The notes below the pieces were generated by a model, which searched no databases, was not told the DNA's origin, and was given only the letters and a program-made list of their open reading frames with translations. A DNA stretch of 44,541 nt from Bacteroidales bacterium (GTDB lineage: Bacteria; Bacteroidota; Bacteroidia; Bacteroidales; Tenuifilaceae), in the NCBI GenBank assembly GCA_003818205.1, contig RPRQ01000040.1, forward strand, positions 1-44,541. The letters run 5' to 3'. This document shows, piece after piece, positions 7,014-16,042 of the stretch. Position 1 is the stretch's first letter, and each line of letters opens with the position of its first letter. Both the position numbers and the translations under genes were made by a program.

Positions 7014-8435
7014 ATGCAACAATACCTAAAACATCCAATATTCAAAATTATTTCGGGAGTAGCTGATGCTGAGAATGTGTCGGCATATGTAATTGGTGGA
7101 TTTGTTCGCGATATATTCCTAAAAAGAACCTCGAAGGATATTGATATTGTTGTACTTGGCAATGGAATTGAAATTGCTAAGAAGGTATCGAAGATGATAA
7201 AGAGGTCAAAAGTATCTGTGTATAAAAACTTTGGTACCGCTCAGCTTAAACTCGATGATGTTGAGGTTGAATTTGTTGGAGCACGAAAAGAATCCTATCG
7301 CCTTGACTCACGAAAGCCAATTGTTGAGAATGGCACGCTTGAAGATGATCTGCAACGTCGTGATTTTACGATAAACGCTCTTGGGATTAGCTTGAATAGT
7401 AAAACCTACGGACAGCTAATCGATCAATTTAACGGGATTGAAGATATTGATGATAAAATAATTAAAACCCCACTCGACCCTGATCAAACCTTTTCGGACG
7501 ATCCCCTTCGTATGATCCGCGCAATACGGTTTGCCTCTCAGCTGAACTTTAACATTGAGCAAAAGACCTTTGCATCAATACAAAAGAATCGTAAACGCAT
7601 CGATATTGTTTCAAAGGAGCGAATTATTGAGGAGGTCAACAAGATCATTCTATCTGCTCGTCCATCCACAGGTTTTCTTCTTCTCGATCAAACAGGTTTG
7701 CTTGAGCTGATAATCCCCGACCTATTTAAACTAAAAGGTGCTGAAACAAGGAATGGTTTAAGCCATAAGGATAACTTCCTACACACCCTACAAGTACTCG
7801 ATAATGTTGCTCGGAAAACAGATAATCTATGGCTGTTATGGTCAGCATTATTTCATGATATTGCCAAACCTGCAACAAAACGATTTTTTCCGAAACAGGG
7901 TTGGACGTTCCATGGACATGAGTTTTTAGGAGCTAAGATGATTCCCGAAATATTCAAAGATCTTAAGCTACCTTTAAACGAGAAGATGAAATATGTTCAG
8001 AAAATGGTACAGCTGCATCTTCGCCCGATAATACTATCGCAAGAGGTTGTTACCGACTCGGCTGTAAGACGTTTACTTTTCGAAGCGGGTGATGATATTG
8101 ATGATCTGATGCTGCTCTGCGAGGCCGATATTACCTCAAAGAACGACAATACCGTTCGTAAGCATTTGGCCAATTTCAAAATTGTACGTCAAAAGCTGAT
8201 TGAGATTGAGGAGAAGGATGCCGTTCGTAATTTCCAACCTCCCATTTCAGGCGAGCTGATTATGGAAACCTTTGGGATTAAGCCATGCAAAGAAATTGGT
8301 ATTATTAAAACCACCATCAAGGATGCCATTCTCGATGGTATAATCCATAATAATTATGATGAGGCTTTTGGGCTAATGCTTGTAAAAGGGAATGAGCTAA
8401 AGCTTAATCCTAAACAAGATCTCAGTAAAGAATAG
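7014..8435 (+). CDS. cca: CCA tRNA nucleotidyltransferase / poly(A) polymerase family with HD domain
   Basis: A 473-residue class II nucleotidyltransferase. The catalytic head has [11 protein letters not shown] (about residue 26) and the metal-binding KDIDIVV, then the RRDFTINAL motif and the [14 protein letters not shown] neck. A C-terminal HD domain carries [17 protein letters not shown] (about residue 280). It adds or repairs the 3' CCA end of tRNAs. The need for this activity is visible in the window: the tRNA-Val gene at 29890-29964 lacks an encoded CCA. The ATG at 7014 is preferred over an upstream in-frame TTG because a -7 promoter-like element lies between them. The gene is followed by a strong two-way terminator. 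Confidence 0.93.
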   Translation: MQQYLKHPIFKIISGVADAENVSAYVIGGFVRDIFLKRTSKDIDIVVLGNGIEIAKKVSKMIKRSKVSVYKNFGTAQLKLDDVEVEFVGARKESYRLDSRKPIVENGTLEDDLQRRDFTINALGISLNSKTYGQLIDQFNGIEDIDDKIIKTPLDPDQTFSDDPLRMIRAIRFASQLNFNIEQKTFASIQKNRKRIDIVSKERIIEEVNKIILSARPSTGFLLLDQTGLLELIIPDLFKLKGAETRNGLSHKDNFLHTLQVLDNVARKTDNLWLLWSALFHDIAKPATKRFFPKQGWTFHGHEFLGAKMIPEIFKDLKLPLNEKMKYVQKMVQLHLRPIILSQEVVTDSAVRRLLFEAGDDIDDLMLLCEADITSKNDNTVRKHLANFKIVRQKLIEIEEKDAVRNFQPPISGELIMETFGIKPCKEIGIIKTTIKDAILDGIIHNNYDEAFGLMLVKGNELKLNPKQDLSKE

Positions 8436-8463
8436 AAACGATTAATGTCTTCATTGTATAAAA

Positions 8464-8500
8464 AAAAGCAATATTGATTTATTAGTTCAATATTGCTTTT
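8464..8500. terminator. Bidirectional intrinsic terminator
   Basis: Perfect stem AAAAGCAATATTGA (8464-8477) with TCAATATTGCTTTT (8487-8500), flanked by A-rich sequence on the left and T-rich sequence on the right, so it works on both strands. It separates the convergent CCA-adding enzyme gene (+) and the cysteine peptidase gene (-). Confidence 0.9.
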
Positions 8501-8527
8501 CCTTTACTGTGTAAAACTTCTACAAAC

Positions 8528-9769
8528 TCATTTTTTAAACTTCGCTAAAATATCTTTAACAGCATCCTTGTGAATAGTAAAGCCCATCATCTTTAGCTTA
8601 ACGTAATCTTCATGGAAGAAATAGTAACCAAATTCTGGTGCATTTGAGTCATTATTTCGTGAACCTGAACCTGAATCTTTGATAAGATACCAGTCTTTTC
8701 CATCGCGCTCACAGTATCCAACCAAATGAATTCCATGATCATCTGTTGTTGTCTCATTAGTAAAGCGAAACTGACGTGCGTCGTCGTTGATAAATGCCGA
8801 TGGAATATCAAATGATGGAATCATGGCAGCCTGTGTAGTACGCGAAAAACCTGGTTCCGATACATCACCACCTATACTCATTGTATATCCATTACGAATT
8901 CCCTTTTTAATAGCATCCATATATACATCTAGTGGAACATTGTAATAATCGGTACTATGCCACCAGTTGTCGGGCACTTTGTACTCAACCTGCTGCCAGT
9001 ATGGCTCCTGCTTGTACGAAAGGATTTCAACATAGTCATCGGGATTGATCTTAACATAATCCTTCAGAAATGAAATGGGTGTATATTCTTTACCCTCGAA
9101 CATAAATTTAACGGGTGGTTCACCTAAGTAATAGTTTAACATACTTTTGACAGTTGAAATCACCAACTCCTCATTCCAAGAATTTGAAGATTTAACCGAC
9201 TCAAGATATGAGTTCAGTTCATTATACAAAGCCTCGTGGGTATGGTATTTACGACCAGCTGGTAATGCTGAATATATTGATAACGGTAAACATCCATACA
9301 TTCTAAACATGCGGGTTAATGCATTGCCCTCAGAACCTTCACCAAAGGCAGAATTACCTCTTTCTTTCACATACCGACGTGCCTTTTCGATATACTCGTT
9401 ATAAACGGTAAACATCTCTGAAATGCGAATTTCCTTATTATAGATACGCTTCACCTCTGACTCAATGAATGATGTGGTTGAAAAGCACCAGCAAGTATTT
9501 GTATTTCCCTGTGATACAGGAGGAAATGACCAAAACTTTTTATAATCAGAAATCTTGTTCGGGATTTTTGTGATATCCTGCACCATCTGAAACCGAGTAA
9601 TCTGAACCTGTGGTTTTTGAATCTCGTTAACAGCATTTACATCTTTCAGAATGGACTTTTGGTAAAAACCGGGCTCAACATTAATGAACTCCGATTTATC
9701 TTGGGATTGAGCGAATAACGAGCTAGCTAAACCCAAAAAAATTAATGTGAAGAAAGAATTACGTACCAT
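8528..9769 (-). CDS. Secreted C1-family cysteine peptidase (bleomycin hydrolase-like)
   Basis: A 413-residue protein with a signal peptide (residues 1-20, FLGLASSLFAQ). The papain-type catalytic region reads VSQGNTNTCWCFSTTSFIESE, with oxyanion Gln Q88 and nucleophile C93. The histidine is probably H345 in TTDDHGIHLVGY. The third catalytic position, normally Asn in an NSWG motif, reads KDSGSG with D365, an unusual substitution that may alter or weaken activity. C1B relatives (PepC/bleomycin hydrolase) are aminopeptidases, but the signal peptide puts this one in the envelope or outside. It lies downstream of, and co-directional with, the MORN-caspase gene, although a terminator at 9803-9839 separates them. 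Confidence 0.88.
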   Translation of the reverse strand: MVRNSFFTLIFLGLASSLFAQSQDKSEFINVEPGFYQKSILKDVNAVNEIQKPQVQITRFQMVQDITKIPNKISDYKKFWSFPPVSQGNTNTCWCFSTTSFIESEVKRIYNKEIRISEMFTVYNEYIEKARRYVKERGNSAFGEGSEGNALTRMFRMYGCLPLSIYSALPAGRKYHTHEALYNELNSYLESVKSSNSWNEELVISTVKSMLNYYLGEPPVKFMFEGKEYTPISFLKDYVKINPDDYVEILSYKQEPYWQQVEYKVPDNWWHSTDYYNVPLDVYMDAIKKGIRNGYTMSIGGDVSEPGFSRTTQAAMIPSFDIPSAFINDDARQFRFTNETTTDDHGIHLVGYCERDGKDWYLIKDSGSGSRNNDSNAPEFGYYFFHEDYVKLKMMGFTIHKDAVKDILAKFKK

Positions 9770-9802
9770 AATTATAGGGTTTTAATTTTTCGAAAGTAAT
9801 AA

Positions 9803-9839
9803 AAAGTCCTGAAATGCATTGTTAACATTACAGGACTTT
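9803..9839 (-). terminator. Intrinsic terminator of the MORN-caspase gene
   Basis: Arms AAAGTCCTG (9803-9811) and CAGGACTTT (9831-9839). Read on the minus strand the stem is followed by TTTTTATTACTTT, giving a standard U-tract. It lies 18 bases past the stop of the MORN-caspase gene and suggests that the downstream peptidase gene has its own promoter. Confidence 0.85.
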
Positions 9840-9856
9840 AAAGTACTATAACGTAT

Positions 9857-12800
9857 TTATTTTATCTTCCAAGTTTCCCAAGTTCCTTCAACATCGGAAC
9901 TAGCATTAACCTGAGGCGTTTGAACCTTACCGTTCAGAGCAGTCTCTTTTTTTACATTGCTAATTAAAGCGTTTGCAAGGTCTTTGTATGATATATTTCC
10001 CTTTGAATCCTGAATGTTTTTCAACAAGAAGTAGGTCATATATCCATGCTGCTTTTCGCGATAAACACCAGATGATTCATCGCCTGAACTTGATGTGAAT
10101 ACAACTATTTTTCCATTTACAACATTCTCCTTAGGTCTTACCTTAACCCCTTTCATGGCAACAAGAGCCTGATTCCGAGCACCCCCACTAAAACATGCAT
10201 CAAGGAAAACGGTTACCTTTTTGGAAGGAAATTCATTCAGCTTTGCGTATAAGTCGTTCATCCTTACTCCCTGATTTACATTATTCCCGCTAACATCTAC
10301 AGGGATAAGATAGCCCTCTTTGGTCTTTTCGTCTGGTAGTCCATGACCTGAATAGTAAACAATTACCTCGGCATTCCCCTCGTCAACGCTTATCAGGTTG
10401 GTTAACCATGCTATGCCTTGGTTCATCTGACCAGAAGTGGCATTAACTAGGAGTTTAACCTGTTTCTCAGGAATACCAAAGGTTTTAACGCAGTACTCCT
10501 TGAAAACCTTTGCATCGTTAGCTGCAAAATCGACATTCACCTCATTGCTCAAATCAGGTTGAAACGTGGTGTAATCCTCATTCCCAATAATCAGGGCATA
10601 TGTATTCGACTTAACAATACCGCTAACCGGAATATCCGTATCAACTTCCGCTTTACCTATGGAAATAGTATTCGTGCCCTTCTTAATATTATTGCTAATT
10701 CCACCTGCTTTCCCCTCAACATCAATTACAATCTCGTTAAACTTGTAGCTAATGCTTGTAGTAGCGTAGGTAGTGCTGCTTTTACTATCATAAATATATT
10801 TCTTTTTGCTAACGGGATTAACAATTTCAGCGCTTGCAAGCACAAAGTTATTATCCTTTACATAGAAATCGGGGTTATTGAACTGATAGCTGCTGAAATT
10901 CTGCTTAAAGATGGGTGCTTCGGCAACAGGAACTGCAACCACAAATTCACCAAGTTCATCAGAAGAGAGCAAAAAACTCTCATTATCTGCATCATAGAGA
11001 CCAAGCTTAACATTCTTAAAATTGATGGTCTCCTTAAATTCCTTCTTTAGGTTTTCAATGGCCTCCTTCTGAAAGTCTTCGATTCTCTTATTGCGTGCCA
11101 CTTCGGTTACACGAACTTTATAATCAATTGTTTTCTCAAACTCTCCCTTCTGCTGCCATTGGTTCACCTTCTCCTCAACATACGCTTTAATTCGGTCGGA
11201 AACGCTTGCCTTCTTATTGGTGAAATTGGTGTTATTATCGTTAGCCAAATAGGTTTTACCATCATTATTAATCTGTTCCGATGCTCCTTTATAAACGCCA
11301 TTATCCCACTTTCCAACCTGTAATGTGCCATCCGTTTTTGTATATGAACCCTGCCCATTCTGATTGCCATCTTTCCAATTACCTGCATGATATGACCCAT
11401 CAGTCCAATAGAATGTACCATAACCATTCCGCTTATCATTGGCGAAGCTGCCATTATACTTCATCCCATCGGCATGTAAGTAAATACCTGCTCCACTTCG
11501 AAGCCCTTCATTAAAATAACCCTCGTACATCTCGCCTGAATCAAAAATCCAAACACCGTATCCATTTGAGCAATTCCCCGAAACGCACCCTGCTGTTTTG
11601 CTAGAACCCGAGAGGCTACCATCCTTAAATTCGCCTAAAGCTTTTGTTCCATCGGAATAGTACTGTGTACCGTAGCCATTCTGCTTCCCATTTTCCCAAC
11701 CACCAATATACTTGGACCCACTATGCCAGGAATAATACCCTTTTCCGCTGAGTTGGCCATTCTTCCAGTCACCAATATATTTATCGCCAGCCCAATTGCC
11801 CTCACCCCAGGTGTAAATGCCAAACCCATTCTCGCAGTCGCCATTTATACAAGTTGAAGCCAAATTGGTACTACTCGATTCGCCTTTGTAATTCCCTTTT
11901 TCAAATTTACCAATCTGTTTAACTCCATTGGCTTTTGTGTATGTACCCTGTCCATCCTGATTCCCATCCTTCCAATTCCCTACATAGTAAGCACCATCGG
12001 TCCAATAGTATGTACCGTAACCATTTCGTTTATTATTATCGAAATTACCAGTGTATTTTTCACCATCGGCATATAGATAAGTTCCAGAACCAGTTCTATA
12101 GCTATCCTTAAAGTATCCCGAAAACTTATCGCCAGTATCGTAGATTCTTATACCGTAACCATTATTACAATCGCCTGATATACAGCCATATTCTGTAAAG
12201 TTCTTACCTATTAATTTAGCATTCTCCCAATTCCCACAGCTCTTTGTCCCATCCGCATGGTATTGTATCCCATACCCATTAATGACTCCAGCAGACCAAC
12301 TTCCTATATACTTATCGCCATTGCCCCATATACAAACACCTTCACCCTCCATAGTCCCATTCTTCCACTCACCAAAATACTTATCAATATTACCTGAAGC
12401 GGCTTTCCATTCGTATATCCCCCATCCATTCTCGCAGTTCCCTTCAATGCAGGAGGAGGATGTTGAAGCTAAGCTATTACTGCTCTGCGAAGAGGTTCCA
12501 ATGTACTTACCTTTCTCGAACGTACCCGTTTGCACAGCCCCATCGGATGCGATATAGGTTCCATAACCATCCTGATTTCCATCCTTCCAGTTACCAGTAT
12601 AGGAGGAGCCATCAATCCAATAGTAAATACCATAACCATTCCTTTTATTCTGAACAACATTCCCCTTATACTTTTGTCCATCGGCATAGAGGTAAGTACC
12701 TTCACCATTTCGATACCCCCCACTCCAATATCCTGCATAGAGATCACCGGATTCATAGACCCATACACCGTATCCATTATCGCAATCGCCACTTAAACAA

Positions 12801-13135
12801 GCGGCAGAAGTAAATTTAGCACCTGAAATCTCAGCATTTAGCCAATTACCTGATGTTTTTGTTCCATCTGTAAAATATTGTGTTCCATAGCCGTTTATTA
12901 CACCTTTAGACCATGAACCAATATATTTCTCACCTGTATGCCAGCTATACACTCCTTCACCATCGCGATAGCCATCTTTCCATTCTCCAATATACTTATC
13001 GCCAGCACTTGAGCCCGATTTCCACTCATAAATACCCCAGCCATTATCACAATTGCCTTTTATACAGCTAGATGTTTGACCAAATCCATCTAATACAATA
13101 ATGGATGTCAATAGAATTACAAAAATCTTTTTCAT
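9857..13135 (-). CDS. Secreted MORN-repeat protein with C-terminal caspase-like (peptidase C14) domain
   Basis: The ATG at 13135 gives a clear signal peptide (MKKIFVILLTSIIVLDGFGQ); the longer open frame adds 34 unconvincing residues. The 1092-residue protein has three consecutive ~200-residue units (about 13075-12466, 12465-11861, 11860-11270 in DNA), each made of MORN-like repeats such as NGYGTYYWTDGSYYVGNWKDG and each holding two CxxGxCxNGxG motifs (six in all). A charged, probably helical linker (KAYVEEKVNQWQQKGEFEKT) and a beta-rich stretch follow. The last ~245 residues are a caspase-type domain: TYALIIGNEDY, catalytic H931 in YYSGHGLP and C981 in FLDACFSGG. MORN repeats often bind lipid or surfaces; combined with secretion this suggests an envelope-anchored protease. 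Its target and activation are unknown. Confidence 0.92.
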   Translation of the reverse strand: MKKIFVILLTSIIVLDGFGQTSSCIKGNCDNGWGIYEWKSGSSAGDKYIGEWKDGYRDGEGVYSWHTGEKYIGSWSKGVINGYGTQYFTDGTKTSGNWLNAEISGAKFTSAACLSGDCDNGYGVWVYESGDLYAGYWSGGYRNGEGTYLYADGQKYKGNVVQNKRNGYGIYYWIDGSSYTGNWKDGNQDGYGTYIASDGAVQTGTFEKGKYIGTSSQSSNSLASTSSSCIEGNCENGWGIYEWKAASGNIDKYFGEWKNGTMEGEGVCIWGNGDKYIGSWSAGVINGYGIQYHADGTKSCGNWENAKLIGKNFTEYGCISGDCNNGYGIRIYDTGDKFSGYFKDSYRTGSGTYLYADGEKYTGNFDNNKRNGYGTYYWTDGAYYVGNWKDGNQDGQGTYTKANGVKQIGKFEKGNYKGESSSTNLASTCINGDCENGFGIYTWGEGNWAGDKYIGDWKNGQLSGKGYYSWHSGSKYIGGWENGKQNGYGTQYYSDGTKALGEFKDGSLSGSSKTAGCVSGNCSNGYGVWIFDSGEMYEGYFNEGLRSGAGIYLHADGMKYNGSFANDKRNGYGTFYWTDGSYHAGNWKDGNQNGQGSYTKTDGTLQVGKWDNGVYKGASEQINNDGKTYLANDNNTNFTNKKASVSDRIKAYVEEKVNQWQQKGEFEKTIDYKVRVTEVARNKRIEDFQKEAIENLKKEFKETINFKNVKLGLYDADNESFLLSSDELGEFVVAVPVAEAPIFKQNFSSYQFNNPDFYVKDNNFVLASAEIVNPVSKKKYIYDSKSSTTYATTSISYKFNEIVIDVEGKAGGISNNIKKGTNTISIGKAEVDTDIPVSGIVKSNTYALIIGNEDYTTFQPDLSNEVNVDFAANDAKVFKEYCVKTFGIPEKQVKLLVNATSGQMNQGIAWLTNLISVDEGNAEVIVYYSGHGLPDEKTKEGYLIPVDVSGNNVNQGVRMNDLYAKLNEFPSKKVTVFLDACFSGGARNQALVAMKGVKVRPKENVVNGKIVVFTSSSGDESSGVYREKQHGYMTYFLLKNIQDSKGNISYKDLANALISNVKKETALNGKVQTPQVNASSDVEGTWETWKIK
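11270..13075 (-). repeat. Three-fold internal repeat of the MORN region
   Basis: The coding region consists of three ~600-bp units that start with similar protein text (CIKGNCDNGWGIYEWK, CIEGNCENGWGIYEWK, CINGDCENGFGIYTW) and end with KRNGYG...YWTDGS/A...GNWKDGNQ. The order of features is the same in all three. The units have diverged in DNA but are clearly products of tandem duplication. Confidence 0.88.
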
Positions 13136-13486
13136 AACATCTCTGGTTAAGTAGGTTTTATTTTGCATATAGCAAATATTCAGAAGGTTAAAACGGATAA
13201 ACGATATAGCTATTCGTATTGTAAAAGTAGCGCACAAACACTTAAATATAAATAAATTTGCTATTTATTTTTTGAATTCCTAATAAATACTATTCTCTAC
13301 TTGATGCTTTACCTGAGAAGTAGAAGAAATAATAGCATTATTGTAACTACTCAGGTACATTTTCAGATAACCATTTTTTTTCATGGGCAAATGTAAACTA
13401 CAGTCATAAAGACTGTTACTCGCTTTTGTCTCTCGCAAACCTGCCCGCTGTACTTAGGTGCTAAGGCAAGCGAGACCGCAATGACC

Positions 13487-13520
13487 GCAAAGAAAAAACG
13501 TATTCGTTTTTTCCCTTTGC
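13487..13520. repeat. Hairpin in the 13136-13954 non-coding stretch
   Basis: Stem GCAAAG-AAAAAACG (13487-13500) pairs with CGTTTTTT-CC-CTTTGC (13505-13520), a four-base loop and a two-base bulge. Just before it, GTCTCTCGC (about 13429-13437) and GCGAGAC can also pair. The surrounding text (gcgagaccgcaatgaccgc) resembles dispersed intergenic repeats. The rest of this 820-base gap holds the CAAAGACAC-like string near 13641-13671 and the small RNA candidate; no gene is seen in it. Confidence 0.6.
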
Positions 13521-13712
13521 GAGCGCGAATTGATTGTAATTCGAGTAATTCCATTTCTCTAGGCTAATTCCAAAAAAACACTTTCCCAATGAACTTTCGG
13601 CTATATTCTTTTATTGTATTTTTCTTTGTGTTCATAGAATACCTTAGTGTCTTGGCGGCTTTGCGTGAGAGTTTTTATTGCTGCTGAATAGTTACACTTT
13701 AATTTTTTGTCA

Positions 13713-13817
13713 CAAAAAAAGGGCTGCTTAACCAGAGCAGCCCCAAAACCAAACCCTAAACTTTATTTAACCTAAACCTTTGTAAGAAAAAAACTCTATT
13801 ATTATTCCTAAAACTTA
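13713..13817 (-). ncRNA. Candidate small RNA with own promoter and terminator
   Basis: On the minus strand a -7 element TATCTTTG (13823-13830) is followed about 100 bases later by a strong intrinsic terminator: GGGCTGCT/AGCAGCCC stem (13721-13743 on the plus strand) with a T7 tract at the minus-strand end. Between them there is no start codon followed by a useful open frame, only purine-poor text rich in GGTTTAGG-like strings. No minus-strand gene follows for more than 500 bases, so the terminator does not belong to a protein gene. It could also be the leader of a lost gene. No Rfam family was recognised. Confidence 0.5.
13721..13743 (-). terminator. Intrinsic terminator of the candidate small RNA
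   Basis: Arms GGGCTGCT (13721-13728) and AGCAGCCC (13736-13743), followed on the minus strand by seven T residues (13714-13720). There is no T-tract on the plus strand, so it is directional. Confidence 0.85.
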
Positions 13818-13822
13818 TGGTA

Positions 13823-13830
13823 CAAAGATA
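13823..13830 (-). promoter_or_regulatory. -7 promoter element for the candidate small RNA
   Basis: Minus-strand TATCTTTG is a perfect TAnnTTTG. The -33 position lacks TTTG; instead an inverted repeat TTAAC-GAGA-GTTAA (13854-13867) lies just upstream, a possible activator site. Confidence 0.5.
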
Positions 13831-13924
13831 GTCCATGCAATAGCTAATGCGGGTTAACGAGAGTTAATAAAGGTTAAGTTACTAAAATAGTTTTTACCAC
13901 TTAAATATTGAAGGGTAGAGTTAT

Positions 13925-13932
13925 TACCTTTG
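13925..13932 (+). promoter_or_regulatory. Possible -7 element for the T9SS plug gene
   Basis: TACCTTTG fits TAnnTTTG and lies 23 bases before the ATG at 13955. No -33 TTTG at the right distance was found. Confidence 0.4.
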
Positions 13933-13954
13933 AATTCGTATCTTTAATCAAAAT

Positions 13955-15238
13955 ATGTTTACTGTAACGAACCATACCTTTGCCATTTGGCTGATTACCA
14001 GCCTTTCTATTCTTTCCGCTAACCTTTCAGCTGCAAAGCCTTGCTTACAGAGTCAAGAAAATAAGATTAACACGGTTAGAATTCATAAAACTGGCAGTGA
14101 GCTTTCTGAACCGATCGTTGGGCTTGGGGGGAATGAATCGATAACCCTAACCTTTGACGATCTTTCCGATAGCCCTTTGAACTACTCATACACATTAATT
14201 CACTGCGCCAGCGATTGGAGCGAATCAAAAATAAATAAATCGGACTATTTGGATGGTTTCGAAACCAACCCCATTAACGAGTACCAGAGCTCATACTCAA
14301 CCACTGTTCCCTACACACATTATAAACTGCAGATACCGAACAATGATATTAAAATTAAACTTTCAGGTAACTATTTGATTAGAGTGCTTGACACCTATAA
14401 CCCCGAGAGAATCATTTTTGAGAAGAAGTTTATGGTTGTTGAGAATCTTTTAACCCTATATGCAAAGTTGAGACAAGCCATTGCTCCTGAAAGAAAAGAA
14501 ACCTCACAACAAATCGAACTTTCAGTTGCCACAAGCCCTTTAAGCATCTCTAACCCTCACACCGATTTAATAGTGATCGCTATTCAAAACGAAGAACCCC
14601 AAGGCTATTTTTATGGGATAAAACCTGTATTTATTAGATCGAATGAGATAGTCTATTCATCGCCAGATAATCTAATCTTTAATGGAATAAATGAGTTCCG
14701 CTCATTCAATACAAATTCGATACGATTTATCTCATCGGGTATTAAAAGCATCGACCAGACCGATGGGGGTTATAGCGTATTGCTACTACCATCGGAGAAC
14801 AATAGAAAACAGGTTTACTCCACCCAGCCCGATATTAATGGGAAATACAAGATAAACCTTGAGAATAGCGATCAAGGTGATATAGAGGCCGATTATATCT
14901 GGGTTTACTTTACCCTACCCTATTTCGATCAGCTAACCGACAAAGAGGTTTACGTTTACGGCGAGCTAACAGATTGGAAAACTTCACCCTTAACCCAGAT
15001 GCAGTATAGCTATCAGCGAAGCGCTTATGAGCTACGCATGCAGCTGAAACAGGGCTATTACAACTATCGCTATGTAGTAAAGGACACAAAATCGGGGGAG
15101 ATTGATCCAATCTTCTTCGAAGGGAATCACTCTGAAACAGAGAACAGCTACCTTATCCTTGTTTACTACAAAGAGGTTGGCAGTAGATACGAAAGGCTCG
15201 TTGGAATTAGAAAGTTGAATTCTCGAATTTCAAATTAA
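13955..15238 (+). CDS. Type IX secretion system plug protein (DUF5103 family)
   Basis: A 427-residue exported protein: the hydrophobic N-terminus (residues 8-27) is a probable signal peptide. The text YSYTLIHCASDWSESKINKSD, followed by NPINEYQSSYSTTVPYTHYKLQIPN and LSGNYLIRV, is the hallmark of the first T9SS plug domain. A later YVYGELTDWKTSPLTQMQY and GYYNYRYVVKD match the C-terminal domain. In the characterised Flavobacterium complex, Plug closes the periplasmic side of the SprA translocon. Other T9SS genes are not in the window, which is normal because these genes are scattered. The stop overlaps the stop of the converging HD gene by three to four bases. Confidence 0.9.
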   Translation: MFTVTNHTFAIWLITSLSILSANLSAAKPCLQSQENKINTVRIHKTGSELSEPIVGLGGNESITLTFDDLSDSPLNYSYTLIHCASDWSESKINKSDYLDGFETNPINEYQSSYSTTVPYTHYKLQIPNNDIKIKLSGNYLIRVLDTYNPERIIFEKKFMVVENLLTLYAKLRQAIAPERKETSQQIELSVATSPLSISNPHTDLIVIAIQNEEPQGYFYGIKPVFIRSNEIVYSSPDNLIFNGINEFRSFNTNSIRFISSGIKSIDQTDGGYSVLLLPSENNRKQVYSTQPDINGKYKINLENSDQGDIEADYIWVYFTLPYFDQLTDKEVYVYGELTDWKTSPLTQMQYSYQRSAYELRMQLKQGYYNYRYVVKDTKSGEIDPIFFEGNHSETENSYLILVYYKEVGSRYERLVGIRKLNSRISN

Positions 15239-15789
15239 AACCCTAATTCTGCGGCAATGGGTCGAAGAGCAGCCAATGATATTTCGGCAAACTCATCGAG
15301 GGGGATACCAATTTTTTCACATTCCATAATCGTTTCACGATTAACTGTAGCAGCAAACAGCTTCTCTTTCATCCGCTTGGTAATGGATTTTACCTTTACG
15401 CTCTCAATCTTCTTATCGGGATAGACCAACGCTGTAGCAAATATTAGCCCAGTAATGGTTTCGCCTGCTGCGAGAGCATGCTGAAAACGAGTTGTACGTT
15501 GCAGCCCTGTTGCACACTCGTTGTGCATACGAATAGCATCAACAGTATCGGGGGGTAGCTCATTGGTTAGCATTTCGGCACCCACCAGGGCATGCTTCAT
15601 CGAATCGCCATTTGTAATTTCAACATCAATATCGTGAAGAAGCCCTGCAATACCCCAAACATCCTCATCCTCCCCAAATCTTCGGGCAAGGGCTCTTAAA
15701 ACCGCCTCGGAAGCGATGCTATGGGCAATCATTTTTGGATTTGAAACATGATTTTTTAGAAGTTCAAGGTAGTAGCTGCGAGTTTTCAT
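15235..15789 (-). CDS. HD-domain phosphohydrolase
   Basis: A 184-residue cytoplasmic HD/HDIG-type metal-dependent phosphohydrolase. Likely metal ligands are H23 (IAHSIASEAV), the LLHDID pair H52/D53, H76-region KHALVGAEM and IRMHNE. This arrangement matches small bacterial HD proteins annotated as 'HDIG domain' hydrolases with unknown nucleotide or phosphate-ester substrate. It converges on the T9SS plug gene and shares the sequence TTAA at the two stops (15235-15238). No partner is evident. Confidence 0.88.
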   Translation of the reverse strand: MKTRSYYLELLKNHVSNPKMIAHSIASEAVLRALARRFGEDEDVWGIAGLLHDIDVEITNGDSMKHALVGAEMLTNELPPDTVDAIRMHNECATGLQRTTRFQHALAAGETITGLIFATALVYPDKKIESVKVKSITKRMKEKLFAATVNRETIMECEKIGIPLDEFAEISLAALRPIAAELGF

Positions 15790-15860
15790 TGAAATAACAG
15801 TTTATGAACAATGATGTAAAAATATTAAAAAATATTTAAATTATTTACTACGGAAATACA

Positions 15861-15903
15861 GGTCTGCCGCCTGCCTGCCTACCAGGCAGGCAGGCGGCAG
15901 ACC
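15861..15903. repeat. Perfect 20-bp palindrome (GCCTGCC family)
   Basis: Arms at 15861-15880 (beginning GGTCTGCCGCC) and 15884-15903 are exact inverse complements around the spacer ACC. This is the longest perfect palindrome in the window. It has the GCCTGCC core also found at 24026-24047 and 26444-26465. No T-tract follows, so it is a repetitive palindrome rather than a terminator. Confidence 0.95.
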
Positions 15904-15937
15904 TAAAGGGGTTTGATTTTCGTGTTAATAAAATTAC

Positions 15938-16042
15938 TACAAATAGGTCATCGCTACGCGACTTTAAAGAGCAGCATTGCTGCGAACTATTTGTATAATA
16001 GATGATTATATTTTAACTAGAAGCAGCATCGCTGCGACCTAT
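15938..16042. repeat. GCAGCATYGCTGC repeats with outer inverted repeat
   Basis: TACAAATAG (15938-15946) pairs with CTATTTGTA (15987-15995). Within this hairpin lies GCAGC-ATT-GCTGC (15971-15983), and a second, near identical GCAGC-ATC-GCTGC occurs at 16023-16035 followed by GACCTATT. The text ATAGGTCATCGCTACGCGAC at 15944 is a diverged inverse of the same unit. These are dispersed short palindromic repeats in a gene-free field. Confidence 0.85.

Noticed and set aside
10559-11050. Antisense and alternative-frame open frames inside the MORN-caspase gene (also 11164-12813)
   Set aside because: Low-complexity by-products of the MORN repeats in other frames; no family match.
13136-13237. Upstream extension of the MORN-caspase protein
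   Set aside because: Would bury a clear signal peptide behind 34 residues with no conservation pattern; the ATG at 13135 is preferred.
15861-15903. Intrinsic terminator for the HD gene
   Set aside because: It lies upstream, not downstream, of that gene and has no T-tract; classed as a repetitive palindrome.
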